Shown here in pieces: positions 17,197 through 27,402 of a stretch of DNA of 64,000 bases. The notes under the pieces are model-generated. The model ran no database searches, was not told the origin of the DNA, and worked only from the letters and a program-made list of their open reading frames with translations. Source of the DNA: Candidatus Poribacteria bacterium (GTDB taxonomy: Bacteria; Poribacteria; WGA-4E; WGA-3G); NCBI GenBank assembly GCA_022821965.1, contig JAJECN010000051.1, positions 61,519-125,518 on the forward strand. Direction: 5' to 3'. Numbering within the stretch: position 1 is the stretch's first letter; each line of letters opens with the position of its first letter. The translations under genes were made by a program, and so were the position numbers.

Positions 17197-17382
17197 TTAT
17201 GCTTCAATATTCAGGCTTACATTCTTGCGTTTATTGGTGGTGATGAGGTTGGATTTGACAAAGAAGCCATTGCCAAAACCAAGTGTTTTGCCGTTGCTAT
17301 CCTGTATCTCTAAATAGACGGTGGCAGCTAATGCTTTTTCAGCGATCTCTGGGACGGTCTGAGCAGGTGTAGTGCTTATCAT
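17197..17382 (-). pseudogene. Truncated trypsin-like/HtrA-type protease remnant
   Basis: The 61-residue frame encodes the start of a chymotrypsin-fold protease: IAEKALAATVYLEIQDSNGK, then LGFGNGFFVKSNLITTN, where an intact member would continue into the His of the triad (TNYHV). Here the frame runs instead into KRKNVSLNIEA and stops, so His, Asp and Ser are all missing. No continuation was found in other frames nearby. It begins 9 bases after the stop of the gene at 17391-17636 without its own ribosome site. It is best read as a decayed remnant; a real short peptide is less likely. Confidence 0.6.
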
Positions 17383-17390
17383 GCAGAATA

Positions 17391-17636
17391 TCAGCCGATT
17401 CGATGAGCTGCCGGAAATCCAATTCGCAAACAGTAGATGACAGCCTCAGGGTGCTTTTCAAGGAGTCGCATTGAGGATGCCACCTCGTCAGCGTCAATCT
17501 CATAGTCCCCTGTTTCGATATCAATAGTCAAAAACTTGCCTGTGTGTTTTGGTTCGATTTTTTCACGGAGCTGATGATGATAAATCTCTTCACCGCGGGC
17601 GGCGATAGTCCCATGCGGATAATCAGAATATGGCAT
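17391..17636 (-). CDS. Small conserved protein of unknown function
   Basis: An 81-residue protein reading IAARGEEIYHHQLREKIEPK, then GKFLTIDIETGDYEIDADEV and a YCLRIGFPAAHRIG end. This matches a family of about 75-80 residues found in cyanobacteria and other phyla, often near proteases or toxin-antitoxin genes. It has no transmembrane segment and is acidic in the centre. The start ATG 17636 is preceded by AAGGAG in the reverse strand. The role is not known. It was presumably co-transcribed with the protease remnant that follows. Confidence 0.65.
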   Translation of the reverse strand: MPYSDYPHGTIAARGEEIYHHQLREKIEPKHTGKFLTIDIETGDYEIDADEVASSMRLLEKHPEAVIYCLRIGFPAAHRIG

Positions 17637-17694
17637 TGTGTTGCTCCTTATACTTCAAAATTTTATATGCTGTTCAATCTACGGATGTTTTTCG

Positions 17695-18006
17695 CTATTT
17701 GTCGCAGCACATCTGCAAATGCCGCCCCTACAGGGCTTTTTGTTTTTTCTATACGTGTTTCTACACAGATACAGCAGAAACACCCAAGCAAATAAACCCT
17801 ACGGGACTGAAGAGGGTTCTTTGGGCAGACAGGATTTGCGTGTAAGATCCGGTGCGGCTGGGAATGCTGATCGCAACCCCTCTTTATCCCCCTCATCAAG
17901 GGGGCAGGTGCGTACACCGCAAAACCGCACCTACCGGCCTGGGGCTGCAACGGTTGTTTTTTCTAAAATTGACAGTTATAGTGCGGTTGGGAAACCGCAC
18001 CTACCG
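17695..18006. repeat. Composite interspersed repeat array (GTGCGGTT palindromes)
   Basis: The 386-base gap 17637-18022 holds no gene. It carries a mosaic: CGCCCCTACAGGG, CTACACAGATA, ACCCTACGGGACT, then GTGCGGTT-type palindromes. The clearest is GTGCGGTT-GGGA-AACCGCAC at 17981-18000, an 8-base stem with a 4-base loop. The same blocks recur at 63591-63880, partly inverted, and fragments occur at about 16482. The palindrome abuts the 3' end of the aconitase gene and could fold in its mRNA, but there is no T-run for a classical terminator. Confidence 0.8.
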
Positions 18007-18022
18007 TGGTCGAAAAGGTCTA

Positions 18023-20695
18023 TTAGGCGGACAAGAAATTCCGAATCACGTAATCCAGAATCCCGCCGTGTTTGTAGTATTCTACCTCCACGGGTGAATC
18101 AATCCTGATTAACAATTCTGTCGTCTCGGTCTCACCGTTTGACCGGACGATGCTCATTGTCGCCATTTGTCCCGGCTGGAGATCATCGGCAAATCCGGTG
18201 ATGCTGATAATCTCGCTGCCATCAAGATTGAGTGTCTGGGCGTTCTCGCCGTCTTTGAACTGCAACGGCAGGATACCCATACCGATGAGATTGCTGCGGT
18301 GGATGCGTTCAAAGCTTTCCACGACGACAGCCTTGACTCCCAAAAGTTTGGGTCCCTTTGCTGCCCAATCGCGGGAACTCCCCATACCGTAATCTTGTCC
18401 AGCGAAGATGACGGTTGGCACTCCGTTTCCACTGTAGTGGAGCGCTGCTTCATAGATCGTCGTCTGCGTCTCTTCTGGATACTGAACAGCGAATCCACCT
18501 TCCACATCGGGTGTCATTAAGTTGCGGACCCGCCGGTTGGCGAAGGTGCCACGACTCATCACACGATCGTTCCCGCGTCTGGAACCGTAGGTATTGAAAT
18601 CTCGCGCCTCAACACCATGTTCTTGGAGGTAGTGTCCTGCTGGACTCGCTGCGGCAATTGCGCCTGCTGGGGAGATGTGGTCGGTGGTGACAGAATCCCC
18701 GAAGATACCAAGGATGCGCGCATCCACGACATCCGAAATAGGAGCAGGTTCACGGGAGAACCCTTCAAAGAACGGCGGGTGCTGGACATAGGTGCTTCTT
18801 TCGTTCCATGGATAGAGAACACCAGTTGCACCAGTGAGGTCTTCCCATTCCGGTGCTTGGTTACCGATCGACTCATACATCTCGCGGAACGTCCGTCGGT
18901 CAACGGCTGCACCGATCATCTCGGCAATCTCTTGGCGAGTGGGCCAAATGTCCTTTAGGAAAACGGCTTCACCAGTCTCGTTATGGCTCAGCGGTTCTGT
19001 GGTAAAGTCTATGTCGATGCGTCCTGCTATCCCATAAGCGACAACGAGCGGCGGCGACATAAGGAAATTGGCTTTTATCTCCGGATGCACACGTGCCTCA
19101 AAATTCCTGTTGCCACTCAAGACACTCGCAGTGACGAGGTTTGCTTTATTAAGTGCCTCTTGGACGACATCGTTGAGTGGGCCACTGTTACCGATACAGG
19201 TTGTGCAGCCGTAGCCTACGACGTTGTAGCCGAGTTCTTCTAAGTAAGGCAACAAACCGGTGTTCTGTAGATATTCGGTTACGACGCGCGAACCAGGTGC
19301 CAAACTCGTTTTGACGTAATCCGGGACACGCAGCCCTTTTTCAACAGCTTTCTTAGCGAGCAGTCCGGCACCAATCATCACAGAGGGATTACTTGTGTTC
19401 GTGCAGCTGGTAATCGCAGAGATAACAACCGATCCGTGCGTTATACCGTTGCCATCGCCATCGCTTTCTGAGACACCAAATCCATCTTCCGCGACAGGAC
19501 GGGACAGAAGTTCCGTGAAGGTCTCTTTGACATTGGACAAGGCAATACGATCTTGCGGACGTTTCGGTCCGGCGATACTCGGTTCGATGTCAGCGAGATC
19601 AATTTCGATAACATCGGAGTATTCAACCTCTCCAAGGCGTGGGATACCGAAGATACCTTGTGCTTTGAGATAAGCCTCTACCATGTCAACATGTGCTTCA
19701 TCGCGCCCAGTGAGACGGAGATATCGCATCGTCTCTGCATCAGGAGGGAAGAATCCGATCGTCGCACCGTATTCGGGGCACATATTGGAGAGCGTCGCTC
19801 GGTCAGGTAAAGAGAGAGCCTCTACACCCCCACCAAAAAATTCGACAAACTTATCAACAACAGCAGCGGCTCTGAGACGTTGCGTCACAGTCAGCACCAA
19901 ATCTGTGGCGGTTACACCCTCTTGGAGTTCACCTTTCAGATGAACACCGAGGACTTCAGGGGTCAAAATGTAAACCGGTTGTCCTAACATCGCTGCTTCC
20001 GCTTCAATACCACCTACGCCCCACCCGACGATCCCTAAACCGTTAATCATCGTGGTATGCGAGTCGGTGCCGACAACAGTATCTGGATAGGTGAGTGAGT
20101 CTTCTGTCATAACAACTTTCGCGAGGTATTCCAGATTTACTTGATGTACAATGCCGATAGACGGTGGGATGATATTGAACTTTTCAAATGCCTGTTGCCC
20201 CCATTTGAGGAACTCATAACGTTCCTTGTTACGTTCAAATTCCCGTTGCGTGTTGTACTGGAATGCGTTTTCAGAACCGTACGCATCAACCTGTATGGAG
20301 TGGTCAATGACTAAATCGACAGGAACAAGCGGTTCTATCATCCTGGCCTCGCCACCGAGTTCTGCAACAGCGGAACGCATCGCAGCAATATCGACAACAA
20401 GTGGGACACCTGTGAAATCTTGTGCCACCACGCGCGCTGGTTTGAACGGAATCTCCGCGGCTTTTGGGGAACGCGCGTTCCAATTTGCCAAATTCACAAT
20501 ATCTTCTTCTGTGATTTGGTGTCCATCGTAATTTCGCAATAAAGATTCAAGTAGTATGCGGAGACTGACCGGTAAAGTGGTTATTGACCCGATACCCGCT
20601 TCTGTTAAGGCAGGCAGCGAATAATAGTTGCACGCAAGCCCTCCGCTTTCGAGGGTTTGGCGCGTATTAAAGAGATTGTGAGCAGGGTGGGGCAT
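18023..20695 (-). CDS. acnA: Aconitate hydratase (AcnA type)
   Basis: Isomerises citrate and isocitrate in the TCA cycle in the cytoplasm. The 890-residue length and layout fit the AcnA/IRP1 class: N-terminal domains 1-3, linker, then the swivelling domain 4. The three [4Fe-4S] ligand cysteines are in [12 protein letters not shown] (one) and [13 protein letters not shown] (two). The substrate segment [14 protein letters not shown] and the domain-4 stretch [17 protein letters not shown] are intact. ATG 20695 has AAGGAG 7 bases upstream. It stands alone between a repeat array and a TPR gene. Confidence 0.97.
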   Translation of the reverse strand: MPHPAHNLFNTRQTLESGGLACNYYSLPALTEAGIGSITTLPVSLRILLESLLRNYDGHQITEEDIVNLANWNARSPKAAEIPFKPARVVAQDFTGVPLVVDIAAMRSAVAELGGEARMIEPLVPVDLVIDHSIQVDAYGSENAFQYNTQREFERNKERYEFLKWGQQAFEKFNIIPPSIGIVHQVNLEYLAKVVMTEDSLTYPDTVVGTDSHTTMINGLGIVGWGVGGIEAEAAMLGQPVYILTPEVLGVHLKGELQEGVTATDLVLTVTQRLRAAAVVDKFVEFFGGGVEALSLPDRATLSNMCPEYGATIGFFPPDAETMRYLRLTGRDEAHVDMVEAYLKAQGIFGIPRLGEVEYSDVIEIDLADIEPSIAGPKRPQDRIALSNVKETFTELLSRPVAEDGFGVSESDGDGNGITHGSVVISAITSCTNTSNPSVMIGAGLLAKKAVEKGLRVPDYVKTSLAPGSRVVTEYLQNTGLLPYLEELGYNVVGYGCTTCIGNSGPLNDVVQEALNKANLVTASVLSGNRNFEARVHPEIKANFLMSPPLVVAYGIAGRIDIDFTTEPLSHNETGEAVFLKDIWPTRQEIAEMIGAAVDRRTFREMYESIGNQAPEWEDLTGATGVLYPWNERSTYVQHPPFFEGFSREPAPISDVVDARILGIFGDSVTTDHISPAGAIAAASPAGHYLQEHGVEARDFNTYGSRRGNDRVMSRGTFANRRVRNLMTPDVEGGFAVQYPEETQTTIYEAALHYSGNGVPTVIFAGQDYGMGSSRDWAAKGPKLLGVKAVVVESFERIHRSNLIGMGILPLQFKDGENAQTLNLDGSEIISITGFADDLQPGQMATMSIVRSNGETETTELLIRIDSPVEVEYYKHGGILDYVIRNFLSA

Positions 20696-20809
20696 CTGCT
20701 AACTCCTTTGTATTAGAAATAGTTCTTAATCATTTTACCACAAGTTAGCCTCGGATTTCAATTGTTTTGAAGATGAGGGCAGAGGGATTCAGTTTTCGGT
20801 TTTTATCTG

Positions 20810-23131
20810 TTATTTCTTTTGCTGGAGTTTCATAATTTCACCGAGTTGCTGGCGCGCATAGACGACGATAATATTTTCAGGATAGTCCGTGATGAGTGTG
20901 GTGTACGTCGCAGCAGCGTTGTCGAAATCGGCTTTTTGTCGATAAATTTCAGCGATGTTCACCAATGCCTTCGCGGCGATAAGGCTTTCCTGCGCAACGA
21001 CTTGTTGGTATGCCTTGATTGCTTCGGAGGCTTTGGATTCTTCGCGGTGGATATTACCGATGAAGAACCATATATCGTCTACAATTGTGGCTTGCGGATA
21101 GACTTCAAGTGTCCGCTCACATTGCTGCAAGGCATCTTCCGTTTGCCCACTTAAATAGAGTTGCACAGCCATCGCATAATCTGTGAGCGGGATTTTAAGG
21201 TAGTCTGAATGAGTCTGAATCAGGACAATTCGTTCAAGCGCGTCGTTTGTGAGTTGATCGGATTTTGAAATTCGGATGACTTCGTTGTATTCCTTGATGG
21301 CTTGGTCAAAGTCTGCAGAGAAAAAATAGGAATCGCCAATCAGTTTGTGGGCAGTGGCTCGGAAACGGTTGGTTCGATTGACAATAGGTTCAAGTACTTC
21401 TCTCGCAAGCGTATAGCGTTTCAGTAAAATATGACACGCTGCCAAACCCAATTGCGCTTCTACCAATTGGGTCGTAACCAAACGTTGCGTGAGTAAGGCT
21501 TGGAATGTCTTTTGTGCGACCTTCGGGGCACGCATGCCGTGCAATTGTAACTCTCCAAGCAATAACCTGTTTTTGACGGTAGCCTCCCGGTTCTCAACCA
21601 GTTTTTCTAAAAGTGCGACCGCATCGCTCCACTGCTCCATTTTCTGATAAAGTCCCGCGAGGTCGGAACGGGCATCTCTGATGCGTTTCTTATCTATGGA
21701 TCCCGTTATCAGTGCTTTATGGAAGTCAACGGCTCGCGGACTTTCGTTTCGTTCGAGTACCCGCGCATACTTCTTGAGTGCTGTATCGATGTAAGTCGGA
21801 TGACTTCTATGGAGCTGCCTAAACGTTTCAAGTGCTTGTGGGACCTTCCCAGCATAGAAAAGGAGTTCCCCTAACGTCATAACAATGTTCGGATTGCGCG
21901 GTGCTCGGGACCGCTGCTTTTGAAGTTGGGCAATAAGTTTCTCTTGTAGGGATTTGTGTCGGACACCTTCATAAATTTCGAGCATAACACCCCAGATTGA
22001 TTCGCGCTGATTCTCAGCAAGCCCAACCTGTTGCAACGCGTCAATGTAGACCGATGCAGCTCTTTCAATTTGCCCTTGGATTTTATAAGCTGCCCCTAAC
22101 TGCGTGTAGAGGTAAGCGTTCTGTGGACGCAATCGAATGGCTTTTCGATACGCTGCGATTGCCTCTGGATACATTTTATGGGAGAGGTATATAGCCCCAA
22201 GCTGTTGATGCTGCTCTCCTTGATTTGTCTCATCTGCAACAAGTCTTTTCCATTCGGTTACCGCTTGGTCAGTTCTACCGGTTTCCGCATAGAGTGCCCC
22301 TAATTTTCTGCGGAGGGTTGCGTTGGTAGGATTCCGCTCAATCGCCTTCCGATAAAGTTCAAGTGCCTTTGGATAGGCATTCTGCTGTTGGTAAAGCTCC
22401 GCCAATTGCTCCAGTAAAGTCGTATCGTCTGGGTACTGTTTCAGTCGCTCTTGAATCAGTTTTTCAGCCTCTGCATAGCGTTGACTCGTCATATAAAGTT
22501 GGATAAGCCGACTTACAGCACTTGTGCGATACGGTGAACTTGGGAAGTTGTTGAGAAAGTCCTTGTAACTCTCTATTGCCTCTTCGGAGTTACCCTCTGT
22601 TTGTTGGTATTGTCCAACGAGATAAGCAGCGGTGGCGGCGGCAGTTGTGTGTGGATGTTGGTTGAGAATTTGCTTGCACTGCCTGATCGCCTCTCTAAAC
22701 TGATAGCGCTGCCAATAGAGATTCCCTAACCGATGGACTGCTTGCGTGGCATAAGAACCGTCGGGATTTTCGTCAATAATCTCTTTAAAGACGCGTTGTG
22801 CCGCAGGGTCCTCACCGATCTTGGCATAGCTTTGCCCAAGCATCAAGCGGATTGAATCCTTTTGGCTTTGCCGAAGTGGGATGTAGGTATCCGTATCTCT
22901 TGGGATGCCTTTCTCAAGCAATTCCTCATACATCTTAATCGCTTCTGTATACCGACGTTCATGGTAATGGTCATGCGCAGCTTCAATTGGGTCTGATATG
23001 AGAGGCACCGTTGGTGTGCGTGGAACGTCCGGAACCTGAGCGAAAGTGTCCGAACTATCCCCAATTGTAATAAGAAACAATGGAAATAAAATAAATAGGT
23101 AGATGATTCGTTGTTGGATTGTGGTATCCAT
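20810..23131 (-). CDS. Exported tetratricopeptide-repeat protein
   Basis: ATG 23131 gives 773 residues with a signal-like hydrophobic stretch (IIYLFILFPLFLITIG, ending near DTFAQ); a GTG at 23149 in frame would overlap the upstream gene. The rest is almost entirely TPR helices of the YAEAEKLIQERLKQYPDD and AYPKALELYRKAIERNPTN type, about 16-18 units. It is probably a periplasmic or outer-membrane scaffold of the BamD/YbgF kind, but no partner domain is present. It follows the cyclase gene by 2 bases, so it is very likely co-expressed with it. Confidence 0.8.
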   Translation of the reverse strand: MDTTIQQRIIYLFILFPLFLITIGDSSDTFAQVPDVPRTPTVPLISDPIEAAHDHYHERRYTEAIKMYEELLEKGIPRDTDTYIPLRQSQKDSIRLMLGQSYAKIGEDPAAQRVFKEIIDENPDGSYATQAVHRLGNLYWQRYQFREAIRQCKQILNQHPHTTAAATAAYLVGQYQQTEGNSEEAIESYKDFLNNFPSSPYRTSAVSRLIQLYMTSQRYAEAEKLIQERLKQYPDDTTLLEQLAELYQQQNAYPKALELYRKAIERNPTNATLRRKLGALYAETGRTDQAVTEWKRLVADETNQGEQHQQLGAIYLSHKMYPEAIAAYRKAIRLRPQNAYLYTQLGAAYKIQGQIERAASVYIDALQQVGLAENQRESIWGVMLEIYEGVRHKSLQEKLIAQLQKQRSRAPRNPNIVMTLGELLFYAGKVPQALETFRQLHRSHPTYIDTALKKYARVLERNESPRAVDFHKALITGSIDKKRIRDARSDLAGLYQKMEQWSDAVALLEKLVENREATVKNRLLLGELQLHGMRAPKVAQKTFQALLTQRLVTTQLVEAQLGLAACHILLKRYTLAREVLEPIVNRTNRFRATAHKLIGDSYFFSADFDQAIKEYNEVIRISKSDQLTNDALERIVLIQTHSDYLKIPLTDYAMAVQLYLSGQTEDALQQCERTLEVYPQATIVDDIWFFIGNIHREESKASEAIKAYQQVVAQESLIAAKALVNIAEIYRQKADFDNAAATYTTLITDYPENIIVVYARQQLGEIMKLQQKK

Positions 23132-23133
23132 TT

Positions 23134-26118
23134 TTACTGATTTAGACACGTGTTAACGATCTCCTCAAGCGTTCGCGTTTCCATCTCCGATTTGAGTTTT
23201 TCAACCTCTTCGCTGCCGAGTTCTACCTCTAATGCAGTGATAGCATCATTGACTGAATTTACATGGAACGGCGTTGTCGCGCCGGTTTCCGCGTAGATTG
23301 ACGCTACCCTGAGAAAGAGACACAGGCTCTGTTCAAATTCGCCTTCCGCGTGAGCCAGCCGTCCGAATTCATAGAGTGAGTCTGCGATCTCACGGGGGTT
23401 TCCACTCTCTTTGCGGGACTCCAAACTTTCGGTGTAGTAGTGCCTCGCTTCCTCGTGTTTACCTTGACGAAGTGCTACCTTACCAAGGCTATCCAGCAGA
23501 TAGGGAAGACCCGCGCTGGAAGTAGAGAGTTCACGAGTGAGGCGTAGACTTTCGGTATAGTAGTGTCCCGCCTCCTGTCGTAGACCTTGCTGCTGGACGG
23601 TTTTCCCAAGATTATTGAGGGCATAGGCAATACCTCGTTTGTCTCCAAGTTCACGCGCGAGACTCAGGCTTTCGGTATAATGTAGTTTCGCCTCTTCAAA
23701 ATGGCGACGATCATACGCTGTGAGTCCCAGATTGTTCAGTGCGAAGGCGATATGCCATTTGTCGCCTAATACTTTCGCTATCTCTAAGGCTTCGGTAAAG
23801 TGTGCATTCGCCTCTTCAAGCTTTTCTTGATACCTTGCGATAATGCCGAGAAGATTCAATGCCTTGACGACACCGAGTTGCTGACCTATCGTTCTGAAAA
23901 CTTGTAAGGCATTTTCACATAATTGCTGAGCATTTTCACATTCTTGTCGAGCATTATAGAATTTTGCGAGAGCCACTCGAAGTTCCGCTATTGTCAGCTG
24001 GACCGACATTTCGTCCGTTTCAGGCGTATCTTCTAATCCTTGACGCTCGCCAAGTCGCTGGTGCAATTCGTTCTCTGCTTGTTTCAGCCATCCCAACCCT
24101 TCATTCCATAACCCACGTATATAGAAAAACTCCGAGAGAGCAACAGCAAGCTGTCCAAACAGGAGCCACTTATTATTTTCCTGGGCAAACCCAAAAACGG
24201 CACGAAAGTTATCGAGTTCAATCGCCATTTCTGAAAGTGTATCGCTTTGTTCAGTACTCTCTAATTTTCTGTCTTGTTCTTGTGCGAATGTAAGATAATA
24301 GTGTGCATGCGCCTCTCTGAATCCAGAGGGGTGTTTCTTCTCCCGAAGATACAATTGTAACGGAACAGGAAGGCGGTAGCGGGTTCGCGTCAAATATTCC
24401 TCAGTCATGAGTAGCGATTTATCGTGCAAATTAAAAATGAGGTCGATTGTTTCTGTATAGGGCAAATCCTGTTCGGCATCAACACAAGTTGAATTACAGA
24501 TAGTTTCAGCGGCTTCCAAGAAGAATCCACCTGAAAAAAACGCAAGTTGACAAAGCAGAAGTCGTTCCTCTGGCTCTAAGAGTTCGTAGGACCAGTCAAT
24601 CACCGCATTAAGGGTTTGGTGCCTCGCTGGTACGTCTCGATTGCTTGTTGAAAGAAATGCAGATGACTTACTTGATGATGGGCTTTCAAATAAAACCTTG
24701 AGGCGATCAAGGATGTGTTGTGGTGTCATCGCGCGAACGCGTGCTGCAGCGAGTTCAATCGCGAGGGAAATCCCATCAACCATCCGGCAAATCGCGCCAA
24801 TCGCTTTGGCATTGTCAGTTGTTAATTGGAAGTCCGGTGCGACTGCTTCTGCTCGCGCCAAAAAGAGTTGAACGCTTTCATAATGATGGAGGTCCTCATA
24901 GTCTACGTCTTCCGATGGAACAGATAAGGGAGACACGACGAATCGCTGTTCACCCGCGATCTTTAATGGTTCCCGTGATGTGGCTAAACAGTATAAGGTC
25001 GGACATCTAAGCAATAACGTCTTGATATCTTGGGAGGCTTCCATCAAGTGCTCAAAATTGTCCAACACCAGTAGCAGTGTTTTCCCTGAAAGATGTGAAA
25101 CGACCTGTTCCATGACATCCTGTGTTGATTTCAAGGGAAGCGCGAGAACCGTCGCGATCTCCGTGATGACATGCTTAGGTTGTTTCAAATCAGCTAACGC
25201 AATAAACCACACACCATCAGGATAAGTGTCATGAAGCTCCGTTGCAACTTGTACGGACAGACGCGTTTTGCCGATACCTCCAGGTCCAGTCAATGTTACC
25301 AGTCGATCCTGCCTATCAGTGAAATATTCGGTAATACGGCGGACTTCGGTTTCTCTACCGATAAAACTGTTTATAGGTGCTGGTAGGTTATTGGGCAAAT
25401 TGTTAACAGTTTTCAGCGGTGGGAATTCAGTTTGTAGTTCGGGAATAGGAGCATTGTCTGCTGGTTTTCCATCCTGCGGTATGTCCTCTCGTGTCGCTTT
25501 ACTGAAAGCTGCTTGCCATCTTTCTTCACCAATGATTTTTAAAATAGAGGTTTGCGGCGCGTGAAATTGAAAAATCGCTTCCGGATGCTGAATGTTTTTC
25601 AACCGATGTTCGCCGAGTGCGATGAAACTCCCAGGTGGAAACTGCGTTTTAACAAGCGCATGCGTCACAGCGGAGAGCAGGATCTGTCCACCGTGTCCTG
25701 CATCCGTAATTCGTTTGGCAATATTCGCGGGCATTCCGTGATATTTGTCATCCAACAGTATCATATCACCTGTGTGAATACCGATGCGGACACGCAATGC
25801 CTCAATGCTATCATGCCATTGATACGCACTGAGTACTAACTGTATCTCAAGTGCGCACATAACGGCAGCACTTGCTGTAGGAAAAATGAAGAAAAAAGCG
25901 TCGCCATCATTTTGGATCTCTGTGCCACCCCACGCCGAATTTGCAGCTCGCAAAATCGTGTTGTGGGTATTGATAACCTCCGCCATAACCTCGTTGTCGT
26001 GCTTCTCCCAAAGCAGTGTTGACCCTTCGATATCGGTGAACATCAAGGTGAGGGTGCCGACTGATAGATGTGGCTGTGGACTCGGTGTTGAGGCAGAATT
26101 GTCTTTCTTCAATTCCAT
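23134..26118 (-). CDS. Class III nucleotidyl cyclase fused to STAND (NB-ARC-like) ATPase and TPR
   Basis: A 994-residue multidomain signal protein. Residues 20-200 are a class III adenylate/guanylate cyclase homology domain (LMFTDIEGSTLLWE, first metal Asp; IQNDGDAFFFIF; VRIGIHTGDM). A P-loop TGPGGIGKTRLSV (about 275-287) and Walker B LLLVLDNFEHL, with an SREPL sensor, mark a STAND/NB-ARC NTPase as in LuxR-like and AfsR-like regulators. The C-terminus (about 690-960) is TPR repeats of the LGDKRGIAYALNNLGK type. There is no DNA-binding domain, so output is probably cAMP or cGMP, or a protein assembly. Cyclase-ATPase-TPR fusions are common in Poribacteria and Rhizobiales. It is cytoplasmic. Confidence 0.88.
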   Translation of the reverse strand: MELKKDNSASTPSPQPHLSVGTLTLMFTDIEGSTLLWEKHDNEVMAEVINTHNTILRAANSAWGGTEIQNDGDAFFFIFPTASAAVMCALEIQLVLSAYQWHDSIEALRVRIGIHTGDMILLDDKYHGMPANIAKRITDAGHGGQILLSAVTHALVKTQFPPGSFIALGEHRLKNIQHPEAIFQFHAPQTSILKIIGEERWQAAFSKATREDIPQDGKPADNAPIPELQTEFPPLKTVNNLPNNLPAPINSFIGRETEVRRITEYFTDRQDRLVTLTGPGGIGKTRLSVQVATELHDTYPDGVWFIALADLKQPKHVITEIATVLALPLKSTQDVMEQVVSHLSGKTLLLVLDNFEHLMEASQDIKTLLLRCPTLYCLATSREPLKIAGEQRFVVSPLSVPSEDVDYEDLHHYESVQLFLARAEAVAPDFQLTTDNAKAIGAICRMVDGISLAIELAAARVRAMTPQHILDRLKVLFESPSSSKSSAFLSTSNRDVPARHQTLNAVIDWSYELLEPEERLLLCQLAFFSGGFFLEAAETICNSTCVDAEQDLPYTETIDLIFNLHDKSLLMTEEYLTRTRYRLPVPLQLYLREKKHPSGFREAHAHYYLTFAQEQDRKLESTEQSDTLSEMAIELDNFRAVFGFAQENNKWLLFGQLAVALSEFFYIRGLWNEGLGWLKQAENELHQRLGERQGLEDTPETDEMSVQLTIAELRVALAKFYNARQECENAQQLCENALQVFRTIGQQLGVVKALNLLGIIARYQEKLEEANAHFTEALEIAKVLGDKWHIAFALNNLGLTAYDRRHFEEAKLHYTESLSLARELGDKRGIAYALNNLGKTVQQQGLRQEAGHYYTESLRLTRELSTSSAGLPYLLDSLGKVALRQGKHEEARHYYTESLESRKESGNPREIADSLYEFGRLAHAEGEFEQSLCLFLRVASIYAETGATTPFHVNSVNDAITALEVELGSEEVEKLKSEMETRTLEEIVNTCLNQ

Positions 26119-26145
26119 TAGGTGAGATTCCTAACACTCCGAATA

Positions 26146-27342
26146 TCAGAGCATCGCCAGATTTACGAGCAACGCCATGCCATAAATCATGCTGGTTTCG
26201 TCGATATCAAACTGTGGATGATGGCACATATTCACGATGCCCTTCTCTTCATTTCCCGCACCTACCATAACGAAACAGGCGGGGATCTTCTGTGAATAGT
26301 ATCCAAAATCCTCACCACCAAGTATCGGAGACACTGGAAATATGAGATTATCTTCACCAACCAATTCTCGCGCCGTATCCACAGCAGTGGTCACACAAGG
26401 TTCATGATTGTAAGTTACCGGATACCCCTCTTGGTAATCAAAGGTGTAGGTTGCGTCATGGGCATTCGCTAATCCTGCAAGAAGGCTCTCTAACTGTCCG
26501 CGAACTCGTGTCTGTACCTCTTTTTGGAGTGTGCGCACTGTTCCACCTATTAGTACGCTCGGAGGAATGACGTTAAGTGCTGCACCTGCAAGTCCGTTTT
26601 GCAGATTCGCCTCTCCGCCGTGAAATTGGGTGACACTCACAACCGCCGAATCTAAAGGATTAACGTTTCTCGCAATAATAGACTGAATCGCTGTTACAAA
26701 CTGCGTCCCAATCACAATTGGATCAACAGTAAGATGCGGAAACGCAGCGTGCCCACCCCTTCCTGTCAATGTAATCTTAAAGGTATCGGACTGCGCGAGC
26801 ATTGGACCGGGACACGTGGCATACTCTCCAACAGCATAGAGTGGAAAGACGTGTATTCCATAGATTTCATCGACCTCTTCTAATGCGCCATCCGCAATCA
26901 TGGCGGGTGCCCCGCCCGGTAATGCCTCTTCGCTCGGTTGGAAGACAAATCTGATGTGTGTTTTGAGATTGCTTTGGAGTTCCGAAAGGATTCGGGCTGT
27001 ACCGATGAGCATCGCCGTGTGTGCGTCGTGTCCGCATAAATGCGCTTTACCATCAATCTTAGATTTATAGGGGACATCGGTAAGTTCTTGAATCGGGAGA
27101 GCATCCATATCCGCTCGCAACGCTATACGTTTTGATGCTCCGGGGACCTCTAAATCTCCAACAACACCTGTCCTACCGATACCCGTTTTGACTGGAATAC
27201 CAAGTGCCTGAAGCGCGTCCGCTGCGATCCCCGCAGTGCGATGGACATCGAATCCTAATTCAGGGTACTGATGAATATCACGTCGGATGGCAACGATGTC
27301 GTTAAAATGGCGGTGGCACTGTTCAAAGATTAAGTTTTTCAT
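26146..27342 (-). CDS. M20 family amidohydrolase (N-acyl-amino acid / IAA-amide hydrolase type)
   Basis: A 398-residue zinc-type peptidase of the M20D group. Expected features are LCGHDAHTAMLIG (metal-binding His and Asp region), the catalytic pair PSEEALPGGAPAMI, a lid domain with the GRGGHAAFPH segment, and GGEDFGYYSQKIPACFVMVG near the end. Members hydrolyse N-acyl or hippurate-like amino-acid conjugates in the cytoplasm; the exact substrate is open. An AGGAAA site precedes ATG 27342. Intergenic spacing of 27 bases to the cyclase gene suggests a shared transcript. Confidence 0.9.
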   Translation of the reverse strand: MKNLIFEQCHRHFNDIVAIRRDIHQYPELGFDVHRTAGIAADALQALGIPVKTGIGRTGVVGDLEVPGASKRIALRADMDALPIQELTDVPYKSKIDGKAHLCGHDAHTAMLIGTARILSELQSNLKTHIRFVFQPSEEALPGGAPAMIADGALEEVDEIYGIHVFPLYAVGEYATCPGPMLAQSDTFKITLTGRGGHAAFPHLTVDPIVIGTQFVTAIQSIIARNVNPLDSAVVSVTQFHGGEANLQNGLAGAALNVIPPSVLIGGTVRTLQKEVQTRVRGQLESLLAGLANAHDATYTFDYQEGYPVTYNHEPCVTTAVDTARELVGEDNLIFPVSPILGGEDFGYYSQKIPACFVMVGAGNEEKGIVNMCHHPQFDIDETSMIYGMALLVNLAML

Positions 27343-27402
27343 TTTGAATTACTTTTTCCTATGCGGATGTGAGGTCACTTCTACAGTGATTTGGAACGAA
27401 CG

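Noticed and set aside
17981..18000. GTGCGGTT palindrome as a CRISPR repeat
   Set aside because: Copies are few and irregularly spaced with no unique spacers of uniform length, and no cas gene is present.
17852..18108. Short frames in the repeat array and aconitase 3' end
   Set aside because: They consist of repeat sequence (PLYPPHQGGRCVHRK-like) and shift with each repeat block.
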